Shown: in pieces, positions 5,006-12,408 of the stretch
How the letters are laid out: each line of letters starts with the position of its first letter
Numbering within the stretch: position 1 is the first letter of the stretch
IMG/VR virus record: IMGVR_UViG_3300021180_000052
Location: 1-22,101 of that record
Direction: 5' to 3' (one strand)
Origin: a virus
Length of the DNA stretch: 22,101 bases
Translations under genes and position numbers: made by a program
Notes under the pieces: generated by a model
Told to the model about the DNA's origin: nothing
Database searches by the model: none
Seen by the model: the letters and a program-made list of their open reading frames with translations, nothing else

Positions 5006-5658
5006 CATTTGACGTCGACCATCCGGCTCACGACTGATCGCGTGAACGGGCGGCCGGACGAGCTGACGAAACCCTGCTTCTCCAGCGCCATGCGAACCGC
5101 GTTTAGGCTTTTGCCGGTCTTGCGCAGATCGCTAGCGATCTTGACCATTTCCGGGTTCATCTGAGCCCAGCTCAGCCGACCTTCGCACTTGCCGAATTGG
5201 GCCTTCTTGCGGTCGCGCGCGCCGCGCAGCTTGGCGACCGTCAGCGCCTTGTCGAATTGCGCGACGGCGCCCAAAATTTGCCGAATCAGCGTCGCCGTCG
5301 GCGTGTCGTCGAGGAAGGCGTTCGGGCTGTCGACGGCGACCAGCTCGACGCCGAGTTGTTGAAGCATCCGCCAACCCGTTTCTTGGATCAGCAAATCGCG
5401 AGCGAACCTGTTCGCGGTTTCGAGAAGGATCATTCGCACGCCGTTCGAGGTGACGCGCTGGAGCAATCGGCGGAATCCCTCGCGTTGGTCGAGCGGATCG
5501 GCGCCGGAGACGGCAGCATCGTAAAATTCCTCGACGATCTCGATGTCGTTGTGCGCCGCGTAGCGGCGGACGGCGGCCTCCTGGCGGGCCAAGCTGTCTT
5601 TGTCCGCGCCGACGTTGGTCGCGGACGAGGTCCGGTAGTATCCGACTGCTTTTTTCAT
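5005..5658 (-). CDS. Serine recombinase of the resolvase/invertase family
   Basis: 217 aa from ATG 5658. The N-terminal catalytic domain opens with KKAVGYYRTSS, giving the Y-x-R-x-S signature (R9, probable nucleophile S11). It continues with a DSLARQ helix (about 21-26) and the second arginine cluster NRFARD (R84, R87). A short C-terminal region (about 145-217; KTGKSLNAVRMALEKQGF, then RSVVSRM) looks like a helix-turn-helix DNA-binding domain. The size fits small resolvase/invertases, not large serine integrases. It lies in one unit with the 5750-5947 gene, 91 bases downstream of it. It could resolve multimers, invert a segment or mediate integration; no crossover site is identified. Confidence 0.93.
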   Translation of the reverse strand: MKKAVGYYRTSSATNVGADKDSLARQEAAVRRYAAHNDIEIVEEFYDAAVSGADPLDQREGFRRLLQRVTSNGVRMILLETANRFARDLLIQETGWRMLQQLGVELVAVDSPNAFLDDTPTATLIRQILGAVAQFDKALTVAKLRGARDRKKAQFGKCEGRLSWAQMNPEMVKIASDLRKTGKSLNAVRMALEKQGFVSSSGRPFTRSVVSRMVDVK

Positions 5659-5711
5659 GGTAAACTCTCTGTTGGCGACGTTCCGAGTCGCCTTTCTCCT
5701 GTTGACGACGG

Positions 5712-5743
5712 GGGCCGCCGCGAATCCGCAGACGCGACGGCCC
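5712..5743. repeat. Imperfect hairpin between the two minus-strand genes
   Basis: GGGCCGCCGCG (5712-5722) and CGCGACGGCCC (5733-5743) pair with one mismatch around a 10-base loop. TTTCGTTT follows on the + strand only. It may be a weak terminator facing rightward transcription, or an attenuator or processing site in the leftward message. Confidence 0.4.
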
Positions 5744-5749
5744 TTTCGT

Positions 5750-5947
5750 TTAGGCCTTGCTCGGGCCTCTCACGCTGATCCGAACCTTGCCGAAGGCGAG
5801 CGAGGTTTTGCGTGATTTGTTGCTGTAAGCCTTCACCGCGAGTTGCTCTGCGAGGGCGCGGACGTCGACCTCGACATCGACGTCGATCGAGACGTACCCT
5901 TTCGTCCGGCGGTCATAGACCCGGATGTTTTCAACGATTCTGTTCAT
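5750..5947 (-). CDS. Hypothetical 65-aa protein upstream of the recombinase
   Basis: ATG 5947 is preceded by AAGGAGTCGAA, an excellent ribosome binding site. The protein MNRIVENIRVYDRRTKGYVS is followed by an acidic strand (IDVDVEVDVRALAEQLAVKA) and a basic C-terminus (SNKSRKTSLAFGKVRISVRG). I do not recognise it. It is the first gene of the leftward unit with the recombinase, driven by a good promoter at 5982-6010. A small DNA-binding or accessory role would fit the size and basic tail but is unproven. Confidence 0.75.
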   Translation of the reverse strand: MNRIVENIRVYDRRTKGYVSIDVDVEVDVRALAEQLAVKAYSNKSRKTSLAFGKVRISVRGPSKA

Positions 5948-5981
5948 TTCGACTCCTTCGGGCGGTAGGTCGCCCGTCCCT

Positions 5982-6010
5982 TATATAGGGTGATTGCGAG
6001 ACATTTGCAA
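5982..6010 (-). promoter_or_regulatory. Sigma-70-type promoter for the leftward 65-aa gene and recombinase
   Basis: On the minus strand TTGCAA (6010-6005), exactly 17 bases, then TATATA (5987-5982) lie about 35 bases before ATG 5947. The same hexamer pair with the same 17-base spacing stands before the minus-strand gene at 16174. Confidence 0.7.
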
Positions 6011-6021
6011 GTTTTGTTTTT

Positions 6022-6036
6022 ATGCGTATCGTGCAA
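6022..6036. promoter_or_regulatory. Weak TTGCA-N5-TGCAA-like site between divergent genes
   Basis: ATGCG TATCG TGCAA keeps a perfect right arm and the 5-base spacer, but the left arm matches the TTGCA consensus at only 3 of 5 positions. It lies upstream of the leftward promoter, within 185 bases of non-coding DNA between 5947 and 6132. That DNA also holds an imperfect GC-rich hairpin (about 6061-6087) in the leader of the rightward genes. Confidence 0.35.
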
Positions 6037-6131
6037 ATTAGCGGGCCTCCTGTCCCGCTCGGGCGGTTCGCGAGCGAAACCCGCCCCCCGGATGTCGCGA
6101 TGGGGCCGCCCGTCCTTTTGGAGGAAACCAA

Positions 6132-6410
6132 GTGAGCGAAACTGGTGAAATTGTTGAACGATTGAACCGGCTTTTGAAGACGGTCAGCCGGGTTATCGGG
6201 ATGGACATCGAAGTCGAGGAATCTGGCGATCACCTGATCTTCATCGACGCGGACGGCGAGCCGGTCACGAATGACGGGGAAGAAATTATCGCCGCGACGC
6301 CGAAAGAACTCACGGATGGGACGTTTCTTGCCGAGTTCGCCGTGCGGGCGTGGCGGGCTGGTATGATCGCCAAGTACGCTGAAATTTCGAGGGCGAGGTC
6401 GGAGCCATGA
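6132..6410 (+). CDS. Hypothetical acidic 92-aa protein
   Basis: GTG 6132 follows GGAGGAAACCAA, a clear ribosome binding site. The product (MSETGEIVERLNRLLKTVSR, then IEVEESGDHLIFIDADGEPV) is acidic and has an alpha then beta outline. It has no recognisable catalytic motif. It is the first gene of a coupled run of small late genes; its TGA overlaps ATG 6407. Confidence 0.8.
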   Translation: MSETGEIVERLNRLLKTVSRVIGMDIEVEESGDHLIFIDADGEPVTNDGEEIIAATPKELTDGTFLAEFAVRAWRAGMIAKYAEISRARSEP

Positions 6411-6541
6411 GCGTATTTCTGGACGAGCTGGACGAGCTGATCGAGTCGACGATCGAGGACGGCGAGATGACGAAGGACGCGATCATCGCCGATCTTGAGC
6501 TGAAGGTGGCGATGCTCAAGGAGGATAAGGGCGACTCATGA
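6407..6541 (+). CDS. Hypothetical 44-aa acidic helical protein
   Basis: The gene is bounded by ATGA overlaps on both sides (6407-6410 and 6538-6541), which strongly supports it. The product is MSVFLDELDELIESTIEDGE followed by MTKDAIIADLELKVAMLKED, almost all amphipathic helix. It resembles small phage helical bundles, but I cannot assign a role. Confidence 0.7.
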   Translation: MSVFLDELDELIESTIEDGEMTKDAIIADLELKVAMLKEDKGDS

Positions 6542-6831
6542 TCGAGATCGGACGACGCGGATTCTTCACTGGGCTTGCAGCTCTCGTCGCGGCGCCGGCG
6601 GTGATTCGCGTCGCGCCGCTCATGCCGATCAGCGTGCGTCACACGCCGCTCTACATCCCGATGCAGTGGCTCGATACGATCCTCGACATGGAGAAGAGGA
6701 TCGATCTGAAGAACCATGCGTGGCCGCGCCCGCTGAGCGCAGGCTGGGTCGACCTCAACAATTTCGATCCAGCGTTGGTCAAACAATGGGCCGGCCAGAT
6801 CGAAGACGGTGGGGAGTATTGGCTCTCATGA
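6538..6831 (+). CDS. Tat-signal-bearing 97-aa phage protein
   Basis: ATG 6538 overlaps the previous stop. The N-terminus has twin arginines (R6-R7), GFF, then a hydrophobic run (TGLAALVAAPAVI), the layout of a twin-arginine export signal; a small-residue cleavage site could follow. The mature part contains LYIPMQWLDTILDMEKRIDL and ends in EYWLS. Export of a folded protein to the periplasm during infection is inferred from the signal only. Similar short Tat-type proteins are, from memory, seen in phages of alphaproteobacteria. Function unknown. Confidence 0.8.
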   Translation: MIEIGRRGFFTGLAALVAAPAVIRVAPLMPISVRHTPLYIPMQWLDTILDMEKRIDLKNHAWPRPLSAGWVDLNNFDPALVKQWAGQIEDGGEYWLS

Positions 6832-7148
6832 GCGAGCACCAGCTACGCCAGCAGAGTAAGGTCCGCAGCTCGTTTGAGGTGCGGCCGATCCTCGACGAGG
6901 TCGCCGCTAAGATCGGCGAGCTGCACGGCGTCCAGCTCGGCGTTTCGCACACGGCCGAAGGCTTGTTCTTCACCAACGGCATTGGCGAGATCGTGCGCGA
7001 CGGCCCGGTGCACATCATCTGCTGTTCCGAAGAAGAGATCGCGACTGGCGACTTTTTGAAGTTCTTCACGCCGCGCGCCTTCTTCGCCGCGCTGTGCGAG
7101 CGCTTTGCGCAGGAATACGTCCGCCGGCAGATGGGCGGCGTCAATTGA
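6828..7148 (+). CDS. Hypothetical 106-aa protein
   Basis: ATG 6828 makes an ATGA overlap with the Tat-protein gene. The product (MSEHQLRQQSKVRSSFEVRP, then GVSHTAEGLFFTNGIGEIVR, then HIICCSEEEIATGDFLKFFT) has a mixed alpha/beta outline with two adjacent cysteines. A start further upstream would overlap the Tat gene and is unlikely. No family recognised. Confidence 0.8.
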   Translation: MSEHQLRQQSKVRSSFEVRPILDEVAAKIGELHGVQLGVSHTAEGLFFTNGIGEIVRDGPVHIICCSEEEIATGDFLKFFTPRAFFAALCERFAQEYVRRQMGGVN

Positions 7149-7315
7149 AGTTCACGAATCGTGAGCTGGAAAAGTGCGCTGCGCGTGAAGCGGCGATGCG
7201 CAAGAACGTGTTCGCCAAACGGGGCATCGGTCCGAAGGAGGAGCGCGAGATCGCCATGATGGAGGCAATCGCCGCGCATTTCAAAAAACTTGCCGACGAA
7301 GAGGCGCAATTATGA
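7145..7315 (+). CDS. Hypothetical 56-aa basic protein
   Basis: It probably starts at TTG 7145, which overlaps the preceding TGA as TTGA, a variant of the ATGA junctions around it. The product is charged and helical (NRELEKCAAREAAMRKNVFA, then KEEREIAMMEAIAAHFKKLA). The stop overlaps ATG 7312. Upstream codons in the same frame are a shadow of the previous gene. Confidence 0.7.
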   Translation: MKFTNRELEKCAAREAAMRKNVFAKRGIGPKEEREIAMMEAIAAHFKKLADEEAQL

Positions 7316-7560
7316 GCGACTTTCGCGCCGATGATCACAACCCCGAGGGCTGCCCTGGCTGCCGCCCGGTCGTGTTCGACCAGAAGACCGGCAAGGTCGA
7401 GGAGGCGATGACAGCTATCGCTGGCGAGGTCTTCGATGCCGCTTCGCCCGACCAGCGCAAGGCGTGGCACCGGGTCACCTGTCTCAATTCGCGCGATCTG
7501 ATCGACCTGATGCTCGCCAAGAAGATCGGCGATGGCATCATGAAGAGGGCGCGGCATTGA
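7312..7560 (+). CDS. Hypothetical 82-aa protein with a CPGC motif
   Basis: ATG 7312 overlaps the preceding stop. Residues 14-17 form CPGC, a typical metal-binding knuckle, with one further Cys near residue 57 (VTCLN); a full zinc site would need other ligands such as the His residues nearby. The rest is helical (KVEEAMTAIAGEVFDAASPD). It may be a small metal-stabilised phage protein; no family named. Confidence 0.75.
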   Translation: MSDFRADDHNPEGCPGCRPVVFDQKTGKVEEAMTAIAGEVFDAASPDQRKAWHRVTCLNSRDLIDLMLAKKIGDGIMKRARH

Positions 7561-7802
7561 TCAAAGCCACCGCGACGCTGGGCGACCGCAAGCTGCTGTT
7601 GATCGGGCTGAGCTTCGGCAACTTGGATAAGTTTCGCGCCGAACCGGGCGACACATTCATCAAGATCGACGGCAAGGAGATGGAGCTGCCGATCGATGTC
7701 CTGATCTTTTCGGGCACGACGGAAGCCGATATGCAGAAGATGATGGCTCACACCATCGGGCCAGACACGAAGGTGCACATCGACCCGAAACTGAGGTCAT
7801 AA
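7557..7802 (+). CDS. Hypothetical 81-aa protein
   Basis: Start inferred at TTG 7557, overlapping the previous TGA as TTGA. The product alternates short strands and helices (IKATATLGDRKLLLIGLSFG, then FIKIDGKEMELPIDVLIFSG) and ends TKVHIDPKLRS. The frame is open further upstream but there shadows the previous gene. No family recognised. Confidence 0.7.
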   Translation: MIKATATLGDRKLLLIGLSFGNLDKFRAEPGDTFIKIDGKEMELPIDVLIFSGTTEADMQKMMAHTIGPDTKVHIDPKLRS

Positions 7803-7805
7803 GCG

Positions 7806-8033
7806 ATGCCCGCGATCCTCGAAAAGGCGGTCAAAGCCATTAAGAAATCGAGCCCCGGAGTGAACCCGTGGGCCGTGGCGACGAGCACACTGCAAAAGGC
7901 GGGTGAGCTAAAGGAGGGCACGAATCAGCCCACCAAGCTCGGCGTGAAGCGCGGCAAGATGTCGCGCGCGCAGCGACACGCGAAGCCGCTGGCGATCGGC
8001 GGCGCGGCGAAGAAACCTTCGCTCGGCCGCTGA
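7806..8033 (+). CDS. Small basic phage protein, 75 aa
   Basis: ATG 7806 lies 3 bases after the preceding stop. The N-terminal half (KKSSPGVNPWAVATSTLQKA) resembles a short motif common in small phage proteins. The C-terminal half is strongly basic and ends GGAAKKPSLGR. Nearly the same string, GGAAKAPSLGR, occurs in the large Gly/Arg-repeat protein at 16283, suggesting a shared binding or sorting tag. Its stop overlaps ATG 8033 by one base. Confidence 0.75.
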   Translation: MPAILEKAVKAIKKSSPGVNPWAVATSTLQKAGELKEGTNQPTKLGVKRGKMSRAQRHAKPLAIGGAAKKPSLGR

Positions 8034-8290
8034 TGCTCTATCGCGAGCATCGCGGCGGTCTCGCCGAGAGCATGGAGACGATGGTCGAGCTGCCGTCGAC
8101 GCGCGAAGCACTCATCGCCCATCTCGCGAAGACATGGCCGTTCAATCGCGGCCTTGCCGAGCGCCTCGCTAGCGTGACGGTCAAGCGCTACCACGGCGCC
8201 GACGATCGGATTGGATGGAAAGAGGTCTGGATCGTCGTCCTTCCTGACTTCGGCGTTCTCGGCTTTACCGATGGAGATCCGAATGGCTGA
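8033..8290 (+). CDS. Hypothetical 85-aa protein
   Basis: ATG 8033 shares a base with the preceding TGA. The product begins MLYREHRGGLAESMETMVEL and ends in a hydrophobic strand (WKEVWIVVLPDFGVLGFTDG). It looks like a compact phage protein I have seen as hypothetical; no function can be given. Confidence 0.75.
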   Translation: MLYREHRGGLAESMETMVELPSTREALIAHLAKTWPFNRGLAERLASVTVKRYHGADDRIGWKEVWIVVLPDFGVLGFTDGDPNG

Positions 8291-8477
8291 CGAACAAGAA
8301 CCGACTCAGCCGCCGCCGCCACCGCCAGTGGACGAAGGGCTCGCCGCGTGGGCCGATCTCATCCATGGCCAGCTCGTGACGCAGAGTGGCGTCGAGATCG
8401 TCGGAAAGGCTGGCGGATCAGTCCATTTCCGCTTTCGCGGACAGGCTTTTGTCGTCACGATCCAGCGAACCTCTTGA
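8283..8477 (+). CDS. Hypothetical 64-aa protein with a proline run
   Basis: ATG 8283 overlaps the previous gene by 8 bases. A polyproline stretch (residues about 8-15) precedes a small mixed domain (LAAWADLIHGQLVTQSGVEI, then VHFRFRGQAFVVTIQRTS). Function unknown. Confidence 0.7.
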   Translation: MADEQEPTQPPPPPPVDEGLAAWADLIHGQLVTQSGVEIVGKAGGSVHFRFRGQAFVVTIQRTS

Positions 8478-8532
8478 CGAACTCGTCCAGCGCTGCGCGA
8501 AATCCCCGCCCGCAAGTAGGCGAGGAACTCCC

Positions 8533-8949
8533 ATGGCACAGCCTCCTCATCGTTCGCAGCAGCAGCATACGCAATCTAGACGTGAGCCCGAGCGCCAAGA
8601 GCGCCAAGAGCCACCGCGCCACCCGGCGCAGCCGCCGGCCGCCCGTCCTGGCGTCGCCCAGCGCGATCTTCAGCCCCAGCCTGACGATCCCGACGCCAAG
8701 CCGCCGCCCGAAGAGAAGGTTGTCGACCCGGCCGAGGCCGGTCAGCTGTTCCGCGCCGGCCACCGCCTGAAGAGAAAGGGGGATCCGCCGGACAAATGGT
8801 TCGCGGCGTTCCGGCTGCACAATACCCTGGTCATCTGCTACCCAATGGATGACGAGATCGAGAAGCAGTTGCTGGAGCAAGACCTCGTTCTCGCGGACGA
8901 TCCGCCGGGACAAAGCGGCGGGACGCCGATCTACAATCCACCTCTTTAA
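8533..8949 (+). CDS. Hypothetical 138-aa protein with a disordered N-terminus
   Basis: ATG 8533 follows GAGGAACTCCC, a good ribosome binding site. The open frame extends upstream but there shadows the previous gene. About 75 residues are Gln/Arg/Pro-rich and probably disordered (PPHRSQQQHTQSRREPERQE). A small folded part follows (KWFAAFRLHNTLVICYPMDD). It sits immediately before portal. A head-completion or accessory role is possible but not shown. Confidence 0.75.
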   Translation: MAQPPHRSQQQHTQSRREPERQERQEPPRHPAQPPAARPGVAQRDLQPQPDDPDAKPPPEEKVVDPAEAGQLFRAGHRLKRKGDPPDKWFAAFRLHNTLVICYPMDDEIEKQLLEQDLVLADDPPGQSGGTPIYNPPL

Positions 8950-8961
8950 TGGAGGTCCGCC

Positions 8962-11718
8962 GTGGCTGGACTGGGGGGACTCGGCGCAATCAGGCTGCCG
9001 CCGTCGCCCATCGACGGCGGTCCTGATGATTATGATGACTTAGCGAGCCGTTTCGCGCCGAAGACCATCAACCTCGACGCGGACGACGGCGATATCGACT
9101 ACGATCGCGCGACCAAGATCGAGACCGAAGACGGCGGCGTCATCGTCTACGTCGGTCCCAGGCGCATTGCGAAAGAGGATACGGAGTTCGGCGACAACCT
9201 CGCCGAATCGCTCCCCGAGAGCCAGCTCAACTCGATCGCCGACGAGCTGATTCGGCTCATCGATCAGGACAACGAATCGCGCCGCGAATGGCTCGATACG
9301 CGCGCTCGCGGCATGGAGCTGATGGGCCTGCGCATCGAGGCGATGCGTTCTAACGGCAGTGACGGCAGTGCGCCGCTTGAGGGCCAGTCGCAGATCCGGG
9401 CGACGCTATTGGCGGAAGCGGTGATCAGATTCGGCGCCAATGCCTTCGCCGAGTTGTGTCCCAGCGATGGGCCAGCCAAGGTCTCCGAAGACACATCGGG
9501 CTCGACTGAAGACCTCGACGTGCTTTCCAGTGCGTTGGAGCACGATCTCAATCACTACTTGACCACCACCGACAAGGTTTGGGTTCCCGACACGGACCAG
9601 ATGCTCCTCAGAGTGGGTCTCGATGGGTGTGTCTTCAAGAAAATATACCATGACCCGATCCTTAGAAGGCCGGTAAGTCGTGCGGTATTCGGCGATGATC
9701 TAATCGTCAACAATTCCTCTACTTCGATCTATGACGCGGGCCGAATCACGCACCGGGTGTTCATGCGCCCGTCGATGATACGCCGTATGCAGCTCTGCGG
9801 AGCTTATCGCGACTGCGATTTGAGCGAACCTGGGTACATCGAGAAGACGCCGACCGAGATGCAGTCGGAGCAGATCTCAGGCATCCGCAAATTCGACTCC
9901 TGGGAGCAGGACGATCGCGATCACGAGATCCTCGAAACCTACTGCGAACTCGACCTAGAGGGGTTCGAGCATGAGACCGACGGATCACCAGACGGCCTTG
10001 CGGTCCCCTATAAGGTCGCCATACACCGAGAGACAAGAACAGTCCTCGATCTCAGAAGAAACTGGGACGAAGACGACGAAATGTGTTTGCCAAAAACGTA
10101 TTTCGTCCAGTTTCCATTCATCCGGGGCTTTGGTTTTTATGCTATTGGCCTTAGCCATCTACTTGGTAATATTACAAACGGGATAACAGCTGCTTGGCGA
10201 GAGATCGTTGATGCTGGCATGTTCGCCAACTTCCCTGGCCTTCTAGTTGCGAAAGGGGCCGCTAGACAGAATAACAACATATTCCGTATTCCGCCAGGGG
10301 GGTCTGCCGAAGTCGAGACGGGAGGCCTCCCGATTCAGCAAGTCGCGATGGGGATGCCGTACAAATCCCCGGACGCGGTCTGGACGAGCTTCGTTCAGCA
10401 GCTCAATCAGGAGGGCAAGAGCCTCGGCGGCACGGCCGAGATCATGGTCGGCGAGGGCCGCCAGGACGCGCCGGTCGGAACGACGCTGGCGCTGATCGAA
10501 CAGGCCATCAAGCCCTTGATGGCGACGCACAAGAGGTTGTGCGCAGCCCAAAGCGACGAGCTTCAGCTCCTGTGCGAGCGCTTCAAAGAGGACCCCGAGG
10601 CGTTCTGGCGCGCCAACAAGCGCAAGGCCTGGAATTGGGACTCGGAAGTCTTTCTCCAGGCGCTCGAACGGAGCGAAATTGTCACGCGCGCGGACCCGAA
10701 TACGGCCTCGCATCTGCAACGGATGCTGCGCAACGCGGCCCTTTATCAAATGGCGAAGGATGAGCCAGGGGCCTTCAACGTCACAGTGATCCGCCGCATG
10801 TGCATTCGCGGCATCGGCTTCTCGAACCCGGACCAGTTCATCAATCCGATGCCGCAAGGCCCGCCGCCGGACCCGAAAGCCCAGGCTGCGATGCTCACCG
10901 GGCAGGCGGCGATGCTCGATGCGAACACGCGGGCCGGCCAGCTCGCTTTCGACAAGCAAAACGCTCCGCTGGAAGCGCAGCGGCAACAGGTCGAGAGCCA
11001 GACCAAGATCGAGACGTCGAAGATGGCGCTGCAAAAGCAGCAGCTCGCGACCAAGACGGCCGGTTTCCAGGCCCAGAACGAGGCCAGAAAGCCTCAGATG
11101 GAACAACAAAAGCAGGTTCACGAGAGCCAGGAGGCTCAAGCCGATCGCGCACACGACACGGCGAAGCAATTGCGCGACCAAGCGCACGAAATGAATCTGG
11201 AGAGAGGAGGTTGGGCACACGAAGATCAGCTCCATGCGCGCGATCAGCAGCATGAGCAGCAGATGGGCGCTCGCGATCAGATGCACGAGCGCGTCATGGG
11301 CGCGCAGCAGCAGCGATTCGACGCTGCGCAGGGCATGCAGGAGCGACAATTCGACGCCGCGAACGCTCAGCAGGACCGCGTGCACGAAGATCGGATGGGT
11401 CAGCGCGAGCAGGCGGTCGAATCGCAGCGCGAAGAGCGCGGTCGACAGCACGAAGAGCATATGAGCGAGCGCACGCAGCAGCACGAGCGCGTCATGGGCC
11501 AGCAACAGGCTCGTGCGAAGATCCAAGAGGTCAAGGCGCGGCCCGCGCCGCAGCGATCGAGTAGCTCGGGCTCAGATCGACAGAGAAGGGCGAGCGGCGG
11601 TGCCGTCCAGCATCACATCGAGACGCCCTATGGGCTCGCCCGCCGCGCTCCCGACGGCGAGTTCTATGTCCAGCATCCTCACACCGGGCAGTATTTCAGG
11701 ATTCGGAGGCGATCATGA
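8962..11718 (+). CDS. Phage portal protein with a long C-terminal coiled coil
   Basis: The portal is the dodecameric ring at the head vertex through which terminase packs DNA. GTG 8962 follows TGGAGG. 918 aa is long for the family. The N-terminal 630 residues look like podovirus-type portals (ESRREWLDTRARGMELMGLR, then GQSQIRATLLAEAVIRFGAN, and FGFYAIGLSHLLGNITNGI). From about residue 633 a Pro-rich linker leads into some 240 residues of Gln/His/Glu/Arg-rich helix with irregular repeats (QQHEQQMGARDQMHERVMGA). This is probably a coiled-coil barrel extending into the head. A short C-terminal domain (IETPYGLARRAPDGEFYVQH) follows. The 9600-10250 stretch has more A/T-ending codons than its flanks, hinting at mosaicism. 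Confidence 0.88.
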   Translation: MAGLGGLGAIRLPPSPIDGGPDDYDDLASRFAPKTINLDADDGDIDYDRATKIETEDGGVIVYVGPRRIAKEDTEFGDNLAESLPESQLNSIADELIRLIDQDNESRREWLDTRARGMELMGLRIEAMRSNGSDGSAPLEGQSQIRATLLAEAVIRFGANAFAELCPSDGPAKVSEDTSGSTEDLDVLSSALEHDLNHYLTTTDKVWVPDTDQMLLRVGLDGCVFKKIYHDPILRRPVSRAVFGDDLIVNNSSTSIYDAGRITHRVFMRPSMIRRMQLCGAYRDCDLSEPGYIEKTPTEMQSEQISGIRKFDSWEQDDRDHEILETYCELDLEGFEHETDGSPDGLAVPYKVAIHRETRTVLDLRRNWDEDDEMCLPKTYFVQFPFIRGFGFYAIGLSHLLGNITNGITAAWREIVDAGMFANFPGLLVAKGAARQNNNIFRIPPGGSAEVETGGLPIQQVAMGMPYKSPDAVWTSFVQQLNQEGKSLGGTAEIMVGEGRQDAPVGTTLALIEQAIKPLMATHKRLCAAQSDELQLLCERFKEDPEAFWRANKRKAWNWDSEVFLQALERSEIVTRADPNTASHLQRMLRNAALYQMAKDEPGAFNVTVIRRMCIRGIGFSNPDQFINPMPQGPPPDPKAQAAMLTGQAAMLDANTRAGQLAFDKQNAPLEAQRQQVESQTKIETSKMALQKQQLATKTAGFQAQNEARKPQMEQQKQVHESQEAQADRAHDTAKQLRDQAHEMNLERGGWAHEDQLHARDQQHEQQMGARDQMHERVMGAQQQRFDAAQGMQERQFDAANAQQDRVHEDRMGQREQAVESQREERGRQHEEHMSERTQQHERVMGQQQARAKIQEVKARPAPQRSSSSGSDRQRRASGGAVQHHIETPYGLARRAPDGEFYVQHPHTGQYFRIRRRS

Positions 11719-11990
11719 GCCAAGCACTCGATCCCCAGGAAGCGGCTACCCTTTTCTATTCAGGCTCGGTGATGGCGTTTGTCGCGGCCCCCGACGATAG
11801 CTTCGTCTGCGGCCAATGGCAGGGCCAGCGCGCCATGATTTTTCCGATTCCGTTCGATGACGCTGTCGCCTACTTCACCGATCACCCGGTGATGCTCTAC
11901 GACCCGGACGCGCCTGGAATGACGGCGACAATCACGGCCGGAACCCCCTACACGCCGGCTCACAAGGAGAGGAAACATGGTCGAGCTTAG
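11715..11990 (+). CDS. Hypothetical 91-aa protein after portal
   Basis: ATG 11715 overlaps the portal stop (ATGA), so it is probably translationally coupled. The product (GSVMAFVAAPDDSFVCGQWQ, then AMIFPIPFDDAVAYFTDHPV) looks like a small beta-rich domain with a basic tail (HKERKHGRA). The last 14 bases overlap the next gene. Possibly a virion component; no family named. Confidence 0.75.
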   Translation: MSQALDPQEAATLFYSGSVMAFVAAPDDSFVCGQWQGQRAMIFPIPFDDAVAYFTDHPVMLYDPDAPGMTATITAGTPYTPAHKERKHGRA

Positions 11991-12408
11991 CAATGGACAA
12001 TCTGTCGATCTGACCGTCGCCTATACCGATGCTCAAGGCGCACCCGCCCACCCGCCTGGGCCGGTAAACTGGACCTCGTCTTCCCCCTCGATCGCGACTG
12101 TCTCGGCCGGAGACGAGGATACTCAGGCGACCGTGACCTCGATCGCGAACGGAAATACGACCATCACCGCCGAGTCGAACGGGATCACTTGCGCCATCGA
12201 TCTGATGGTTGGCGGAGGCGAGGCCGGGGCGAGTGAGGGGGAGATCACGGCTGGTGAGCCCTACGATACGACGGGGACGCCGGTACAGCCTCTGCCGGAA
12301 GCTGGTCCCGGTTGGCTGCCGGGTCAGCGGCCGGGTGCGCGGCCGGGTCAGCAGGCCCCGGTGCGGCCGGGTCAGCCGGTTGTGCGGACAACGACGATTC
12401 GTAGGTAA
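11977..12408 (+). CDS. Ig-like (BIG2-type) domain protein, probable virion decoration
   Basis: ATG 11977 follows AAGGAGAGGAAAC. Residues about 5-76 have the bacterial Ig-like (BIG2) pattern: VDLTVAYTD, then VNWTSSSPSIATVSA, then ATVTSIANGNTTITAES and a final strand. Such domains on phage particles bind weakly to host or environmental surfaces. The C-terminal 55 residues are a flexible Pro/Gly/Arg tail with repeated RPGQ units. The gene follows portal, so a surface decoration of the head or portal vertex fits; this is inference. Confidence 0.78.
   Translation: MVELSNGQSVDLTVAYTDAQGAPAHPPGPVNWTSSSPSIATVSAGDEDTQATVTSIANGNTTITAESNGITCAIDLMVGGGEAGASEGEITAGEPYDTTGTPVQPLPEAGPGWLPGQRPGARPGQQAPVRPGQPVVRTTTIRR

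Noticed and set aside
4077-5164. Long open reading frames on both strands across the pentamer field (up to 250 codons)
   Set aside because: The GGCNN unit makes few stop codons in any frame, so open frames arise on both strands. The products are low complexity, have no ribosome binding sites, and overlap the recombinase gene or one another.
10243-11526. A 427-codon minus-strand frame opposite the portal coiled coil
   Set aside because: It mirrors the skewed codons of the His/Gln/Arg helix, is Leu/Ala/Arg-rich low complexity, and has no ribosome binding site. The + strand frame is clearly the gene.
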